A stretch of DNA of 64,000 nucleotides from Ensifer sp. LC11. GTDB lineage: Bacteria > Pseudomonadota > Alphaproteobacteria > Rhizobiales > Rhizobiaceae. Made by a program: the position numbers and the translations under genes. Below the pieces are notes generated by a model that was not told the origin of the DNA, did no database searches, and was given only the letters and a program-made list of their open reading frames with translations. Each line of letters begins with the position of its first letter. Position 1 is the stretch's first letter. Below are positions 1-8,216 of this stretch, one piece after another. The stretch lies in NCBI RefSeq assembly GCF_001695835.1, contig NZ_MBSO01000006.1:1-64000 (forward strand), given 5' to 3'.

Positions 1-281
1 TGAGCGTCGCTCAGTTCATACCGCCTAACCGCCACCATCGACCTCCGTGCCTAACACGGTATCTTATGAATCAGCGATTAAGCGATTTGGGAATCCTGAA
101 TGTCGATTGGTCCTAGGCCTCTGTTTGCCTGATGTGGTACGGGCGACTGCCTTACAACGCAAGTAAGCCAACTGCCATCCACCGCCCGGTCATAATCTTC
201 GTGAAAGAGAGCGTTAACTCTCGATGGCTCATCAATGCTCGACATAATTGCGCTGGGCAGTGTAGCCAATATATTCAACTC

Positions 282-833
282 ATGGCCAGTTTCAGAAACG
301 CTCCAGTCGCTGCCTTGATCTACGAATTCCTGTACGACGTCTACGGAATGATAGAAGTGGATCGGTCATATCTAAGCTGGCTTGCGGACGACAAGACGAC
401 ACCACTCGGGGTTTTTGATCACGGATTCACGAGTAAGTGGGAATGGGGCGCCAGCATCCTCAAGGAAGTCGGAGCGATAGCCCCCATTGAGCCACCTCAC
501 TTGGCAGCACATCGGGACGATGCACGGCGCCGGATAGTTGCCACCCCATTCTACACGCCGGTCATGACGTTAAAAACGTGTCAAGCGACCGATTTTTCGG
601 ACTTTGAGACCTTCGATAACTACTGCTACGCGATGTTCACTCTCGATCAGCATGTGGTTTATGATGATCATCTCACCTTTGTATTTCCTCGATTTTTAGA
701 TGCAGTTGCTGCCAGGGACGATATTTTTGAAGTCGACGCATTTTCCCGCGTGACTTACAACAGGGACCGTTTCAACGAAAAGGTGATGACGCGTTGGGAC
801 GAAATGCAAATCCGTACATTTAAGGCCGCCTAA
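282..833 (+). CDS. Hypothetical protein, 183 aa (start uncertain)
   Basis: An open frame of about 180 codons that I do not recognise. The frame continues upstream in phase to an ATG at 132 (233 aa), but the extra 50 residues look unlike coding sequence, so I chose the ATG at 282 without a clear ribosome site to back it. The predicted protein is soluble, acidic and rich in aromatic residues (runs such as YDDHLTFVFPRFLDAV near the C-terminus), with no signal peptide or membrane segment. It sits alone next to an IS66 insertion, so it could be an accessory gene or a remnant. No function can be assigned. Confidence 0.35.
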   Translation: MASFRNAPVAALIYEFLYDVYGMIEVDRSYLSWLADDKTTPLGVFDHGFTSKWEWGASILKEVGAIAPIEPPHLAAHRDDARRRIVATPFYTPVMTLKTCQATDFSDFETFDNYCYAMFTLDQHVVYDDHLTFVFPRFLDAVAARDDIFEVDAFSRVTYNRDRFNEKVMTRWDEMQIRTFKAA

Positions 834-1225
834 GACGGCCAGAGTGCCTGATGCTGGTACGTGCTTCGGTCAAATTCTCAGGAGCGGGGCAAGGCGGCTT
901 TTGGCGCGAGCTGCTTTCGCAAACATGGCGACACTATCCGAAACGGCATAAGGCATCGTAGCCTAGTCAAGGTGCGAGCATGACAGCGCTTACACCTTTG
1001 GCATCACATGTTTGAGATATCGGGCTATAACAAGCAGCTCGCTCCCCCGAAAGGGTCTTATTTGCACGACGCTTTTGCGCGTGTCGGCGCTCTGCACCGA
1101 TTCTGCGGAAGCTACGACGCCAGCGAACTGAGGCTGCAACTGGATATTTGGATGCCCACCGAACTCAGAGCTGTGGGCTGAACAACGACCGTCCAACGTC
1201 GCCGGTAGCTTCCAACCAAGACAGT
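834..1225. other. Gene-free stretch left of the IS66 element
   Basis: About 390 bases between the hypothetical gene and the target duplication of the IS. I see no convincing gene, RNA or terminator. A minus-strand frame of 79 codons at 990-1229 has no family resemblance and ends abruptly at the IS, so I do not call it. Confidence 0.4.
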
Positions 1226-1233
1226 ACAATAGT
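1226..1233. repeat. Left 8-bp target-site duplication of the IS66 element
   Basis: The octamer ACAATAGT directly precedes the left terminal repeat and is repeated exactly at 4270-4277 after the right end. Eight-base duplications are typical of the IS66 family, so this marks the insertion site precisely. Confidence 0.93.
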
Positions 1234-1254
1234 GTAAGCGTCCGGTGAGGTAGC
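1234..1254 (+). repeat. Left terminal inverted repeat of IS66 element
   Basis: It starts GTAAGCGTCCGGTGAGG. It matches the right end at 19 of 21 positions, differing only at positions 16 and 18. Confidence 0.9.
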
Positions 1255-1341
1255 TTCGCGCTGACGGCCCGCCTTTACGTTACCGAAACGGCTCGTGCGT
1301 AACTTGGAGTTTGATCGCGTCAAAACAGCCAACATCGACGA

Positions 1342-1668
1342 ATGCCCAGAACAACGAAACGGCTACTGGATAAACTCCGAGAGGTCGAAGCGCTCCGAGG
1401 TGGCGATCGCTCACCATCTCGAGGGATGCTGTCAAGATTCGGAAAGGGTATGGTGGCCTTTCTGCAGGATTATGTCCGTATTCTCGCGTATCATCTCTCC
1501 GTGGGGCCGTTTCCCCGCCTCAATAAAATCATTGCTGCAATCGGTCTAGCGGCGTCTGGTCCCAGAGTCCTGTACAAGGTTATTGAGGCGATCATTGCCG
1601 GCGAAGTCCGCAATCGCGGGCGGTCATTGCAACCGCGAAAGAAGAACCTTTCGAATTCTACATCATGA
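1342..1668 (+). CDS. Possible passenger ORF inside the IS66 element, 108 aa
   Basis: This 108-codon frame lies between the left end of the IS and the tnpC stop, on the strand opposite the transposition genes. The N-terminus is basic (MPRTTKRLLDKLREVEALRG). A central region of roughly residues 35-90 is moderately hydrophobic, with short stretches such as IIAAIGLAASG and VIEAIIAGEV that could be amphipathic or membrane-associated. The C-terminus is basic. I do not recognise the family. Some IS66 elements carry extra ORFs, so a passenger gene is plausible, but a chance frame cannot be excluded. Confidence 0.35.
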   Translation: MPRTTKRLLDKLREVEALRGGDRSPSRGMLSRFGKGMVAFLQDYVRILAYHLSVGPFPRLNKIIAAIGLAASGPRVLYKVIEAIIAGEVRNRGRSLQPRKKNLSNSTS

Positions 1669-1788
1669 CGCTCATTGTTGGCTTGGGGGCTACCTTCGTT
1701 ACCGCCCTGGGTGTTGCCGCCTTCTTGGTCCTGATATTGAAGGGCCGCCCGTCGCGCAGCGAGTGATCTATTGCCGGCGCGACAGATA

Positions 1789-3399
1789 CTATCGATCTTG
1801 ATGCCGCATGCTCCACGGGAGCAGTTCTCCGATCCTGTTGATCGGATGGTCGGCGATGCGGGTGAGGACGTCGCGAAGATAGGCTTCGGGATCAAGACCG
1901 TTGAGCTTTGCGGATTGGATGAGCGACAGGATCGCCGCGGCACGCTCGCCGCCCTTGTCCGATCCGGCGAACAACCAATTCTTCCGGCCGAGCGCGATCG
2001 GCCGGATCGCCCGCTCGGCGGCGTTGTTGTCGATCTCGATGGTGCCGTCGTCGAGGAAGCGGCAGAGCGACGCCCAGCGGGTAACCGCATAGCGGATCGC
2101 CTCCGCCGTGCTGCTTGAACGCGGCAGTTCCGAAAGCATCTTGTCCCACGACCGACGGAGCGCCTCGATCTTCGGCTTAGCCTGGCTCTGGCGGACAGTC
2201 TTGCGCCTGTCTGGCGGTGCTCCGCGGATCGCATTCTCGATGTCGTAGAGGTCGCCGATCCGCACGAGCGTTTCCTCGGCGATCGGATGGGTTCCGGAGT
2301 TGGTGGTCAGGTCGAAGAACTTGCGGCGGACATGCGCCCAACAGGCCGCCTCCTGGACGGCGGCGGGTTTATCGGGCTCGGTTGCTTCGTAGAGGTCGCG
2401 GAACCCGGCATAACCATCGGCATGCAAAGTGCCGGAGAAGTTTGCGAGATGGGCCTTCGGGTGCTCACCCTTGCGATCGGGACTGTAGAAGTAGAAGACG
2501 GCGGGCGGCATCTCGTCGCCCCAAGCGCGACCATCGCGAACGTAGGTCCACAGCCGTCCGATCTTCGTCTTGCCCTTGCCGGGCTCCAGCACCGGAACCG
2601 GAGTATCGTCGCCATGCAGGCGGCTCCCGGCGAAGACGTGCGTGCGTAGTTTCGCGACGAGCGGCTCGAGCAGCGCACTGGCCTTGTCGACCCAATCCGC
2701 CATAGTCGAACGGGAAAGATCGACGCCTTCCCGCGCATAAATCTCTGATTGGCGATAGAGCGGAAGATGATCGCAATATTTGGCGGTGAGCACATGCGCG
2801 ACAAGACCAGCTCCCGGCTTGCCGCGTTCGATCGGCAGCGACGGCATCGTCGCTTTGATGTCGGTGTCACAGCCCCTGCAGGTCAAACGCGGTTGAACAT
2901 GGCGCACGACCCGGAAGGAGGCCGGCACATAGTCGAGCACCTCGGTGACGGCCTCGCCGTTGCGGATGAAGTCGGAACCGCCGCAGACAGGGCAGGCGCA
3001 AGCCGCCTGGTGCACGATCTCCTGTCGCGGCAGATGATCTGACAATGGCTGGCGGCTCGGTTTCGCCTTCTCTCGGCCGCCTGAGGTAGAACGGACCGAG
3101 CTCTCGATCTCCGCGTCCGCGGCTTCAATGTCTTCCAGCGCCAGCTCAAGCTGCTCGATCGAACGTTCGATCTTCTCCGACGAGGCACCGAAGCGGGCCC
3201 GTCGCAGAACTGCAAGCTGGGCCTTTAGCTTCTCGATTAAAGTGTCGCGCGAGCGAAGCTTCTGGCTTTGACTCGCCAGCTCCTCGGCCTGTGCGGCGAT
3301 GATCGCGCGCAGGCTTTCGACGTCATCCGGCAAGCCGGCAAGGCGCTGTCCCATGGACGGAACGTATAGCTGATTTGACCTCAGCTCACCAGCTATCAC
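1789..3399 (-). CDS. tnpC: IS66 family transposase TnpC (DDE)
   Basis: This is the main transposase of the IS66 element, 536 aa from a GTG at 3399 or 521 aa from an ATG at 3354; neither start has a strong ribosome site. A leucine-rich coiled coil spans about residues 25-95. A CxxC zinc motif (CACPVCGG, about 134-141) follows. The catalytic core shows acidic motifs at HGDDTPVPV (about 263), HADGYAGF (about 329) and DNNAAERAIRPI (about 458), as in the IS66 DDE domain. The C-terminus ends in the family's typical NRIGELLPW. Length is normal for the family and there is no frameshift. Confidence 0.95.
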   Translation of the reverse strand: MIAGELRSNQLYVPSMGQRLAGLPDDVESLRAIIAAQAEELASQSQKLRSRDTLIEKLKAQLAVLRRARFGASSEKIERSIEQLELALEDIEAADAEIESSVRSTSGGREKAKPSRQPLSDHLPRQEIVHQAACACPVCGGSDFIRNGEAVTEVLDYVPASFRVVRHVQPRLTCRGCDTDIKATMPSLPIERGKPGAGLVAHVLTAKYCDHLPLYRQSEIYAREGVDLSRSTMADWVDKASALLEPLVAKLRTHVFAGSRLHGDDTPVPVLEPGKGKTKIGRLWTYVRDGRAWGDEMPPAVFYFYSPDRKGEHPKAHLANFSGTLHADGYAGFRDLYEATEPDKPAAVQEAACWAHVRRKFFDLTTNSGTHPIAEETLVRIGDLYDIENAIRGAPPDRRKTVRQSQAKPKIEALRRSWDKMLSELPRSSSTAEAIRYAVTRWASLCRFLDDGTIEIDNNAAERAIRPIALGRKNWLFAGSDKGGERAAAILSLIQSAKLNGLDPEAYLRDVLTRIADHPINRIGELLPWSMRHQDR

Positions 3400-3422
3400 A
3401 ATGGAAAGATTGGATTTTTATC

Positions 3423-3770
3423 CTATGCGACACGCGTCGGTGCAGACATCCAGGACGGCCGCCGCCAGTCGATTCCTTCCCAAAGCATCGCCAGTTGCGC
3501 CGCCGTTAACCGGGCCGTGCCATCGGCAACCGAGGGCCACGGGAAGCGGCCTTTCTCCAGGACCTTGTAATAGAGGCAGAAGCCCTGGCCATCCCAGAAC
3601 AGAAGCTTGATCCGGTTTCCGCGACGCCCGCGAAAGACGAACACCGATCCGGACGCCGGCTTTTGCCGCGGCGCCGTCTGCACAAGTGCCGTCAGTCCGT
3701 CGATCCCCTTGCGCATGTCGGTCACCCCGCGAGCGAGATAGACGCGCGCATTCCCACCCGGTCCCATCAT
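3423..3770 (-). CDS. tnpB: IS66 family accessory protein TnpB (Orf2)
   Basis: This 115-aa protein of the IS66 Orf2 family is needed with TnpA and TnpC for transposition in characterised IS66 elements. It begins MMGPGGNARVYLARGVTDMRKG and contains the family hallmarks FVFRGRRGNRIKLLFWDGQGFCLYYK and LEKGRFPWP. The ATG at 3770 overlaps the tnpA stop as ATGA, which argues for translational coupling and against the longer in-frame start at 3902. Confidence 0.95.
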   Translation of the reverse strand: MMGPGGNARVYLARGVTDMRKGIDGLTALVQTAPRQKPASGSVFVFRGRRGNRIKLLFWDGQGFCLYYKVLEKGRFPWPSVADGTARLTAAQLAMLWEGIDWRRPSWMSAPTRVA

Positions 3771-4174
3771 GCTTCTTCCACCGACCGGATCAGGGCCTTC
3801 AGCGTTTCCGGCGCAATCGAGGCATCGACCTTCAGGATGCGGCCACCTTTGCAGCCGATCTCGATGCGCGACGGTTTCGCCGATCGTTTTGGTGCGAGCC
3901 ATTCTGCTGCCGCGGCTCGATCCGTTTCGCCATCCGCATCCGACCCGATCAGCGCCACCGGCAACAGCGTCACGCCTGATCCACCCGGCGGCCTGTTATC
4001 CTGGCTAAGCTTCTTGCGCCAGGTGTAAGTTTGCTGCGGGAGGATGTCGTGCCGGCGGGCAATCTCGGCGATGCCAGAGCCGCTCGTCTCCACCTCGTCA
4101 AGAATCCGACGCTTGTCCTCGTGCGTCCAGATACGGCGGCGCTCGACGCCCGTCAGAATCTCAACTCGCCCCAT
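3767..4174 (-). CDS. tnpA: IS66 family accessory protein TnpA (Orf1)
   Basis: This is a 135-aa Orf1-type protein, first gene of the IS66 transposition operon. The N-terminal 60 residues form a helix-turn-helix of the transposase-8 kind (RRRIWTHEDKRRILDEVE, then IAEIARRHDI and TYTWRKKL), likely binding the element ends. The C-terminal part (PSRIEIGCKGGRILKVD) is typical of rhizobial IS66 Orf1. The stop overlaps the tnpB start. The promoter should lie in the roughly 75 bases up to the right terminal repeat. Confidence 0.93.
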   Translation of the reverse strand: MGRVEILTGVERRRIWTHEDKRRILDEVETSGSGIAEIARRHDILPQQTYTWRKKLSQDNRPPGGSGVTLLPVALIGSDADGETDRAAAAEWLAPKRSAKPSRIEIGCKGGRILKVDASIAPETLKALIRSVEEA

Positions 4175-4248
4175 AAGTTCACCCTTGGCTACGTCGCTAC
4201 CTACGGAATTAGCGACGTAACTTCAGCGCCCTGGGCAAATTCTCAAAG

Positions 4249-4269
4249 GCTGCTTCACCGGACGCTTAC
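4249..4269 (-). repeat. Right terminal inverted repeat of IS66 element
   Basis: Its complement reads GTAAGCGTCCGGTGAAGCAG, pairing with the left end at 1234-1254 (19 of 21 positions). Confidence 0.9.
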
Positions 4270-4277
4270 ACAATAGT
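4270..4277. repeat. Right 8-bp target-site duplication of the IS66 element
   Basis: ACAATAGT, identical to 1226-1233. Confidence 0.93.
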
Positions 4278-4412
4278 CTCAGCCATGCTCTCACCAAGAT
4301 CGTCAACGGCCATGCCAACAGCCAAGTCAGCGAGCTGATGCCTGGTCTATGCTCCAGCCTCCAACCGGACAGCCGTGGCCTAAGAACACCTCTTACAGTA
4401 AACAGTTCTTAA
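4278..4412 (+). pseudogene. Remnant of an older IS66 transposase C-terminus
   Basis: In the plus frame starting at 4278 the sequence reads HALTKIVNGHANSQVSELMP and continues to a TAA at 4410. This resembles the conserved last residues of many rhizobial IS66 TnpC proteins (LTKIVNGHxNSxxxxLMPW), although the usual Trp after Pro is Gly here. Nothing similar to the rest of that protein lies on the other side of the insertion. The intact IS66 element therefore sits at the edge of, or within, a decayed element of a different IS66 subgroup whose tail is on the opposite strand. Confidence 0.6.
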
Positions 4413-4548
4413 AAACCGGCAGAGATCAGGTTTCTGCGCTGTCAGCCACGGCAGCCCGAGCTTTGCACAGATGAAACAAACCTGAACTATCACCAGCGCC
4501 TTCGAACACATATTCATCGTCGAAGCATAGCAAATCACCAACTAGAAT

Positions 4549-5838
4549 TCACACGGCACTGTCTCTAACTGTAGCAACTAATAGGCTGGCTATCGCCCAG
4601 AAAACTAACAACGCGAGAAACGTAACCGCAGCTTGTTCGAGTGGTTTCGGATATACTGAAGAGTCTGGGATCAGCGGGGGCACAATTACAACAACATAAA
4701 GCTGCTGGTTCGTCAATTTTCGCCTAGCCTCTTCCATGCTGTTTCTCGCCACTGTATACAGTTGCTCCGCAAATTTCTCCTTCAACTTTAATAGCTCGTA
4801 GTCTTTCAGGTGATCGGACAGCGCGCTCGAATCATTGCTCGTCAGAGACTTTTGCAGATCATCCAATTGCTTATTGATTGCGTCCAAATTAATTCTTCGA
4901 TATTTTTCTCCCGGCTTATTCGCCGCGCCTGACAACTGAAGAGCTTTCAACTCTCCTTCCAGTTCTATTTTTTTAACTGTAAGTTCGGCAACTAGGGAAA
5001 GAATTTGCTTCGCTGTGTCTTGAGGATCAATCGTCTTGGTCCGTCTTTGAAAACTTAGAATGTCTGCCCTAGCCGTCGCCAACTCCGCCATTGCACGGTT
5101 GACTTCTCCTGCTGCGGTATCAAGCGCATCCTCCCTGTTCCGCCTAGATATGGTGTTGACTAGAACCTCGCTCTGTCTAGTCAGTTCCCGAGCCAACCAA
5201 AAAGCGTCGTCGGGTGTGTATCCCCGAACCTTTAGTGTCAAAATATTGGAAGTTGAGTCCACATAGGTGACTACGTGCTTTTTCCAGTACGCCCAGATGG
5301 ACTCTAGGTCGTCGTCTGCATCCAGTCGGGAGAACCAGTCAATGCTAGCCTTACCAAACACCTGCCTTAGTTTAGGCTTGCCGCCAATATCAACGATCAC
5401 GGATCGACTCTTCAAATAATCTAAGATGATCATTGAGTCTTGAGACGTTGCGGCTCCCCCCCCGATTCCAATCTTCCCGATTATGGATGTAACGGAGTTG
5501 CTGCTATCAAGCGAATCTTGATAGCTTGGCTCGTATGCCTCACGCACACTTAGTTTTGCTTCGGCCACATAAATATCAGAGGCAACCAGAGTATAGTATA
5601 CTAGAGTTAACAGCGTTGGGAGCACGACCGTCAAAAGGAAACTTTTGATCAAAAGCTGATTCGCGCGCGATCGTTTCTCAATTGCGCTGGACTTGATAAA
5701 TCGGAACGAGCCTCTTACAATTGGAGTAAGAGTTTTCAACGAACGGAAATACTCTTTTCGTCGCGCGATGCTCGTTTTTGCTTGGCTTTCAGTTGCAGGA
5801 ACACTGTTAGGTTCGTCGCTCGGTCTTTGTAACGTCAT
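4549..5838 (-). CDS. kpsE: KpsE/RkpR-type capsule export protein, copy 1 (429 aa)
   Basis: This is an inner-membrane polysaccharide co-polymerase of the PCP-3 class (KpsE, CtrB, BexC, RkpR), which links the KpsMT exporter to the outer-membrane channel. A cytoplasmic basic N-terminus is followed by a membrane segment at about residues 65-88 (LLTVVLPTLLTLVYYTLVA). A periplasmic domain with the family's Y-x-A-E-A-K-L-S-V-R strand follows, then a long coiled coil at about 210-360. A C-terminal PxxPDSSVYPKPLEQA motif and a second membrane helix complete the family layout. It is the last gene of the operon, and its ATG overlaps the upstream stop (ATGA). It is clearly different from the second KpsE homologue at 6929-8203. 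Confidence 0.85.
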   Translation of the reverse strand: MTLQRPSDEPNSVPATESQAKTSIARRKEYFRSLKTLTPIVRGSFRFIKSSAIEKRSRANQLLIKSFLLTVVLPTLLTLVYYTLVASDIYVAEAKLSVREAYEPSYQDSLDSSNSVTSIIGKIGIGGGAATSQDSMIILDYLKSRSVIVDIGGKPKLRQVFGKASIDWFSRLDADDDLESIWAYWKKHVVTYVDSTSNILTLKVRGYTPDDAFWLARELTRQSEVLVNTISRRNREDALDTAAGEVNRAMAELATARADILSFQRRTKTIDPQDTAKQILSLVAELTVKKIELEGELKALQLSGAANKPGEKYRRINLDAINKQLDDLQKSLTSNDSSALSDHLKDYELLKLKEKFAEQLYTVARNSMEEARRKLTNQQLYVVVIVPPLIPDSSVYPKPLEQAAVTFLALLVFWAIASLLVATVRDSAV

Positions 5839-6917
5839 TTAGATGTGTCGCTACTCACTTGCCCTGGGTCGTCCGTTTTTTGCAAACTTTCCTCGATAGC
5901 CTCTACAGCATATGAGTAGAGCGCGATATCCTCGTCAAGCAAATCCGAAGCGATTCCGATGTTCCTCAGTCTCTCAGCGAGTTCTTCAACTTCTGCAAAC
6001 CCACTTAGCTCAAGTCCCGACGCGATTGGAGCTTCGACATACTCGTTCAACATGCCGCAAAACAAGTCAAAGTGGTTCCGCAAACCGACAACGTTAAACT
6101 TGGCTAAGTTGTCAAGTGCGACACTGACATTGCGACGTTGAACACGTTCATCCGGGGCAGTTCCGAACAACATTGTCATTGGCGATTGTAACTTCTTCCG
6201 CCCCTCATTCGGGATTCTGCGTAATGCGGAGAGTATTGATCTTGAGTTGCGAAAATCCAGATCCTCAAGATACGGTAACAGGTCAGCAAACCTCGCAATC
6301 GTCGGGCTGGCACGCACATTCTCTGACTGCCTCGTCGCGTGCGTTAAAAATATCAGCTTTTCTGCCAGCTCTGCAAACGGCTCCCTGAGCAGGGCCGCGG
6401 TCACAAAACCATTATCTCTAGCGATTTCACCATGCCGAATCCAATTCATCGAGCCCGTAAGGAATGCTGACTTGATGTTTGTTAAAGAAAGAAGCCCAGT
6501 GATCGTTTCGAGGGACAGCCTTTCTAAGACCGGATACGATTGCGTGAAAAACGACATGAGTTGCCTAACCAACGCAATTTGCGGGAACGCGCTGGAGTCA
6601 ACGAGTAAAAGCTTTCGCTCGATATGATCACTAGCGTTAAACCGCTTATATATGGTTATGCCTGTCTCTGATTCAATCAGAGTGATGTCGTTGAGCTGAT
6701 GCAGATCGGGTACATGCCTTTCATCGACAACAAACCCAGCTTGGCCCGTGCTATGCATCCCCAAATCGCGAAGGTCAGGTCTAAAGACGTTTGCGGTCAG
6801 AGCGAGCTCTTTTCGCCCGGAGGCCCTCACTAAAATCTCAGGTGTATCCCCAGGGTTGTCGCATATCACCCAGCCGCTGATGTATGCACCAGTGTCCTGA
6901 TCTATGTGAAAATACAT
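5835..6917 (-). CDS. Unusual protein with glycan-enzyme N-terminal domain and degenerate sulfotransferase-like region (360 aa)
   Basis: The role is unknown. Residues 1-65 resemble a small beta-rich domain seen fused to many alphaproteobacterial glycan enzymes (pattern GWVxxxNPxxxPE...FRPDLRDLGMxxxGxAGFVV). From about residue 95 the spacing recalls family-2 sulfotransferases: a FLTGSMNW stretch, then FVTAALLREPFAELAEKLIFL, which occupies the place of the usual xRDPxxRxxSxY PAPS-binding segment. A C-terminal LLDEDIALYSYAVEAI helix is also typical. The N-terminal P-loop (H-x-x-K-x-x-G) is not visible, so activity is doubtful. The gene lies between two KpsE homologues with an 11-base gap upstream and a 4-base overlap downstream, implying a role in making or exporting the same polysaccharide. 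The sulfotransferase link is inference by eye. Confidence 0.5.
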   Translation of the reverse strand: MYFHIDQDTGAYISGWVICDNPGDTPEILVRASGRKELALTANVFRPDLRDLGMHSTGQAGFVVDERHVPDLHQLNDITLIESETGITIYKRFNASDHIERKLLLVDSSAFPQIALVRQLMSFFTQSYPVLERLSLETITGLLSLTNIKSAFLTGSMNWIRHGEIARDNGFVTAALLREPFAELAEKLIFLTHATRQSENVRASPTIARFADLLPYLEDLDFRNSRSILSALRRIPNEGRKKLQSPMTMLFGTAPDERVQRRNVSVALDNLAKFNVVGLRNHFDLFCGMLNEYVEAPIASGLELSGFAEVEELAERLRNIGIASDLLDEDIALYSYAVEAIEESLQKTDDPGQVSSDTSK

Positions 6918-6928
6918 ACTCTACCCAC

Positions 6929-8203
6929 TCACGCCGTGTGATCGCGCACCAAGAGGGCAACGCCAGCCGCAATCGCCCACGCTATAAATGCCACTACACA
7001 GATTGAGACCGACATCAAAAGACGCTTTGGATAGAGCGCCTCCTCCGCCCTCCTCGGCTGGACATACGTAAGAAGATAGGACTTTTGTCTCTCATTATTC
7101 ATGCGTGCAAGCTCATATGCGGTTGAAGTGCGCGCGTAATCCGACTGCGCAATCTTAAGTTCCAACGCAGTCTGAGCTAAAACTGCTGTGCGATCGGCTA
7201 GCGACTCTTCTGCGCCACTACCCTGCGAGAATTCTTCACTGGCAAGTCTTTTTTGGTACCGGTCGATCTCTTCCCGAAGTGACGCTGACCTGGCCCTCAG
7301 GGCGGTAAGTTGCGGACCGGCTTCAGCAGATCCCTTAGTCAGAGTGGCTATCTGCACATTGACCTTAGCCTCTTCAAGGCTAAGCGCTGTAAGAATCTCC
7401 GATTGGGCTTTTGCGCTTGTGTCGGCATCAATGATTCCTGCCGCGTTACGTGCATCGCGCATAGCCACAACTGCCCCGACCAACGTGGACTTCGATCGCT
7501 CTAGCTCAGCACTCGCCTCGGCGAGTGCGTTGATTTGGTTCCGGCCAGTTAGCTTGTTAACCATCTGCTCCGAACGTACTATGATTTCTGCCGCCAATTT
7601 CAAGCTTTCATCCGCAGAAAACGCCTTGACGCGCAACGTCATCAAACCGCTGGATCGGTCTATCGTCACGCTGACTTGTCGCTCCCAATACTCTAGAAGA
7701 TCCTCCATGGTTGCGCCGGCTTTAAGCTCTGCGAAATAGTCATATGTACCAGGGCTAAAAATACGCCTCAGATCGAACTTCGAGCTAAGCTCGTCAATTA
7801 CGGCGCGGCTTTGAATGTACTCCGCAATGATTGCCGCATCACCAGACTGACCACCGAAAAGGGTGGTTAGACCAGCAAGGGCGTCAACGGCACCGCGGTC
7901 AGCCGATTTCACCGCGAACCGTGCTTCCGAGACGTATTGGTCCGCGGCTATGAAGGAGTAGTATAAAATGGATAGCACCGCCGGTATAACAAAGAGAAGC
8001 GAGAAGCTGCCAATCAAATACCAGCGAAAGATCTTGTCGCTGCGTCGCGCTCTGAACCCGCCACCGCCACTGCTGACAGGTCTCGGAACTCGAGCCTTGC
8101 GCGCGACGCGACGCAATTCGATAGATATTGCTTCTGATCGCTCTCTCGCGGTCAAGCGCTTCAACTCGCCAGCGTTCTTGTTTTTTGCAGCGATCGGCGC
8201 CAT
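6929..8203 (-). CDS. kpsE: KpsE/RkpR-type capsule export protein, copy 2 (424 aa)
   Basis: This is a second PCP-3 co-polymerase. A long basic cytoplasmic N-terminus (about 60 residues with a GGGGF stretch) precedes a membrane segment at about 60-85 (WYLIGSFSLLFVIPAVLSILYYS). A YVSEARFAVKS strand, a periplasmic coiled coil at about 215-370, the LLTYVQPRRAEEALYPKR motif and a final membrane helix follow. This copy is closest in context to rhizobial rkpR, being 13 bases downstream of kpsT. Together with 4549-5838 it makes a locus with two different co-polymerases, which is not the standard one-copy arrangement. Confidence 0.88.
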   Translation of the reverse strand: MAPIAAKNKNAGELKRLTARERSEAISIELRRVARKARVPRPVSSGGGGFRARRSDKIFRWYLIGSFSLLFVIPAVLSILYYSFIAADQYVSEARFAVKSADRGAVDALAGLTTLFGGQSGDAAIIAEYIQSRAVIDELSSKFDLRRIFSPGTYDYFAELKAGATMEDLLEYWERQVSVTIDRSSGLMTLRVKAFSADESLKLAAEIIVRSEQMVNKLTGRNQINALAEASAELERSKSTLVGAVVAMRDARNAAGIIDADTSAKAQSEILTALSLEEAKVNVQIATLTKGSAEAGPQLTALRARSASLREEIDRYQKRLASEEFSQGSGAEESLADRTAVLAQTALELKIAQSDYARTSTAYELARMNNERQKSYLLTYVQPRRAEEALYPKRLLMSVSICVVAFIAWAIAAGVALLVRDHTA

Positions 8204-8216
8204 TATTGCAGACTTT

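Larger units (their letters stand above)
1234..4269 (-). mobile_element. Complete IS66-family insertion sequence, 3,036 bp
   Basis: The element is bounded by inverted ends that begin GTAAGCGTCCGGTGA on both sides. Over the outer 21 bases (1234-1254 against the complement of 4249-4269) 19 match. It is flanked by perfect 8-bp direct repeats ACAATAGT. It carries tnpA, tnpB and tnpC in the usual order on the minus strand, tnpA nearest the right end. About 550 bases separate the tnpC stop from the left end, more than needed, and hold a small plus-strand ORF. All three transposition genes look intact, and the exact duplication suggests a fairly recent, possibly active insertion. Confidence 0.95.

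Noticed and set aside
990-1229. A 79-codon minus-strand frame ending at the IS insertion site
   Set aside because: Considered as a gene interrupted by the IS, but joining across the target duplication does not give a sensible extension and no family is recognisable.
1491-2234. A 247-codon minus frame overlapping the IS66 tnpC end
   Set aside because: Arg/Ser-rich shadow in another phase of tnpC; it is not the transposase frame.
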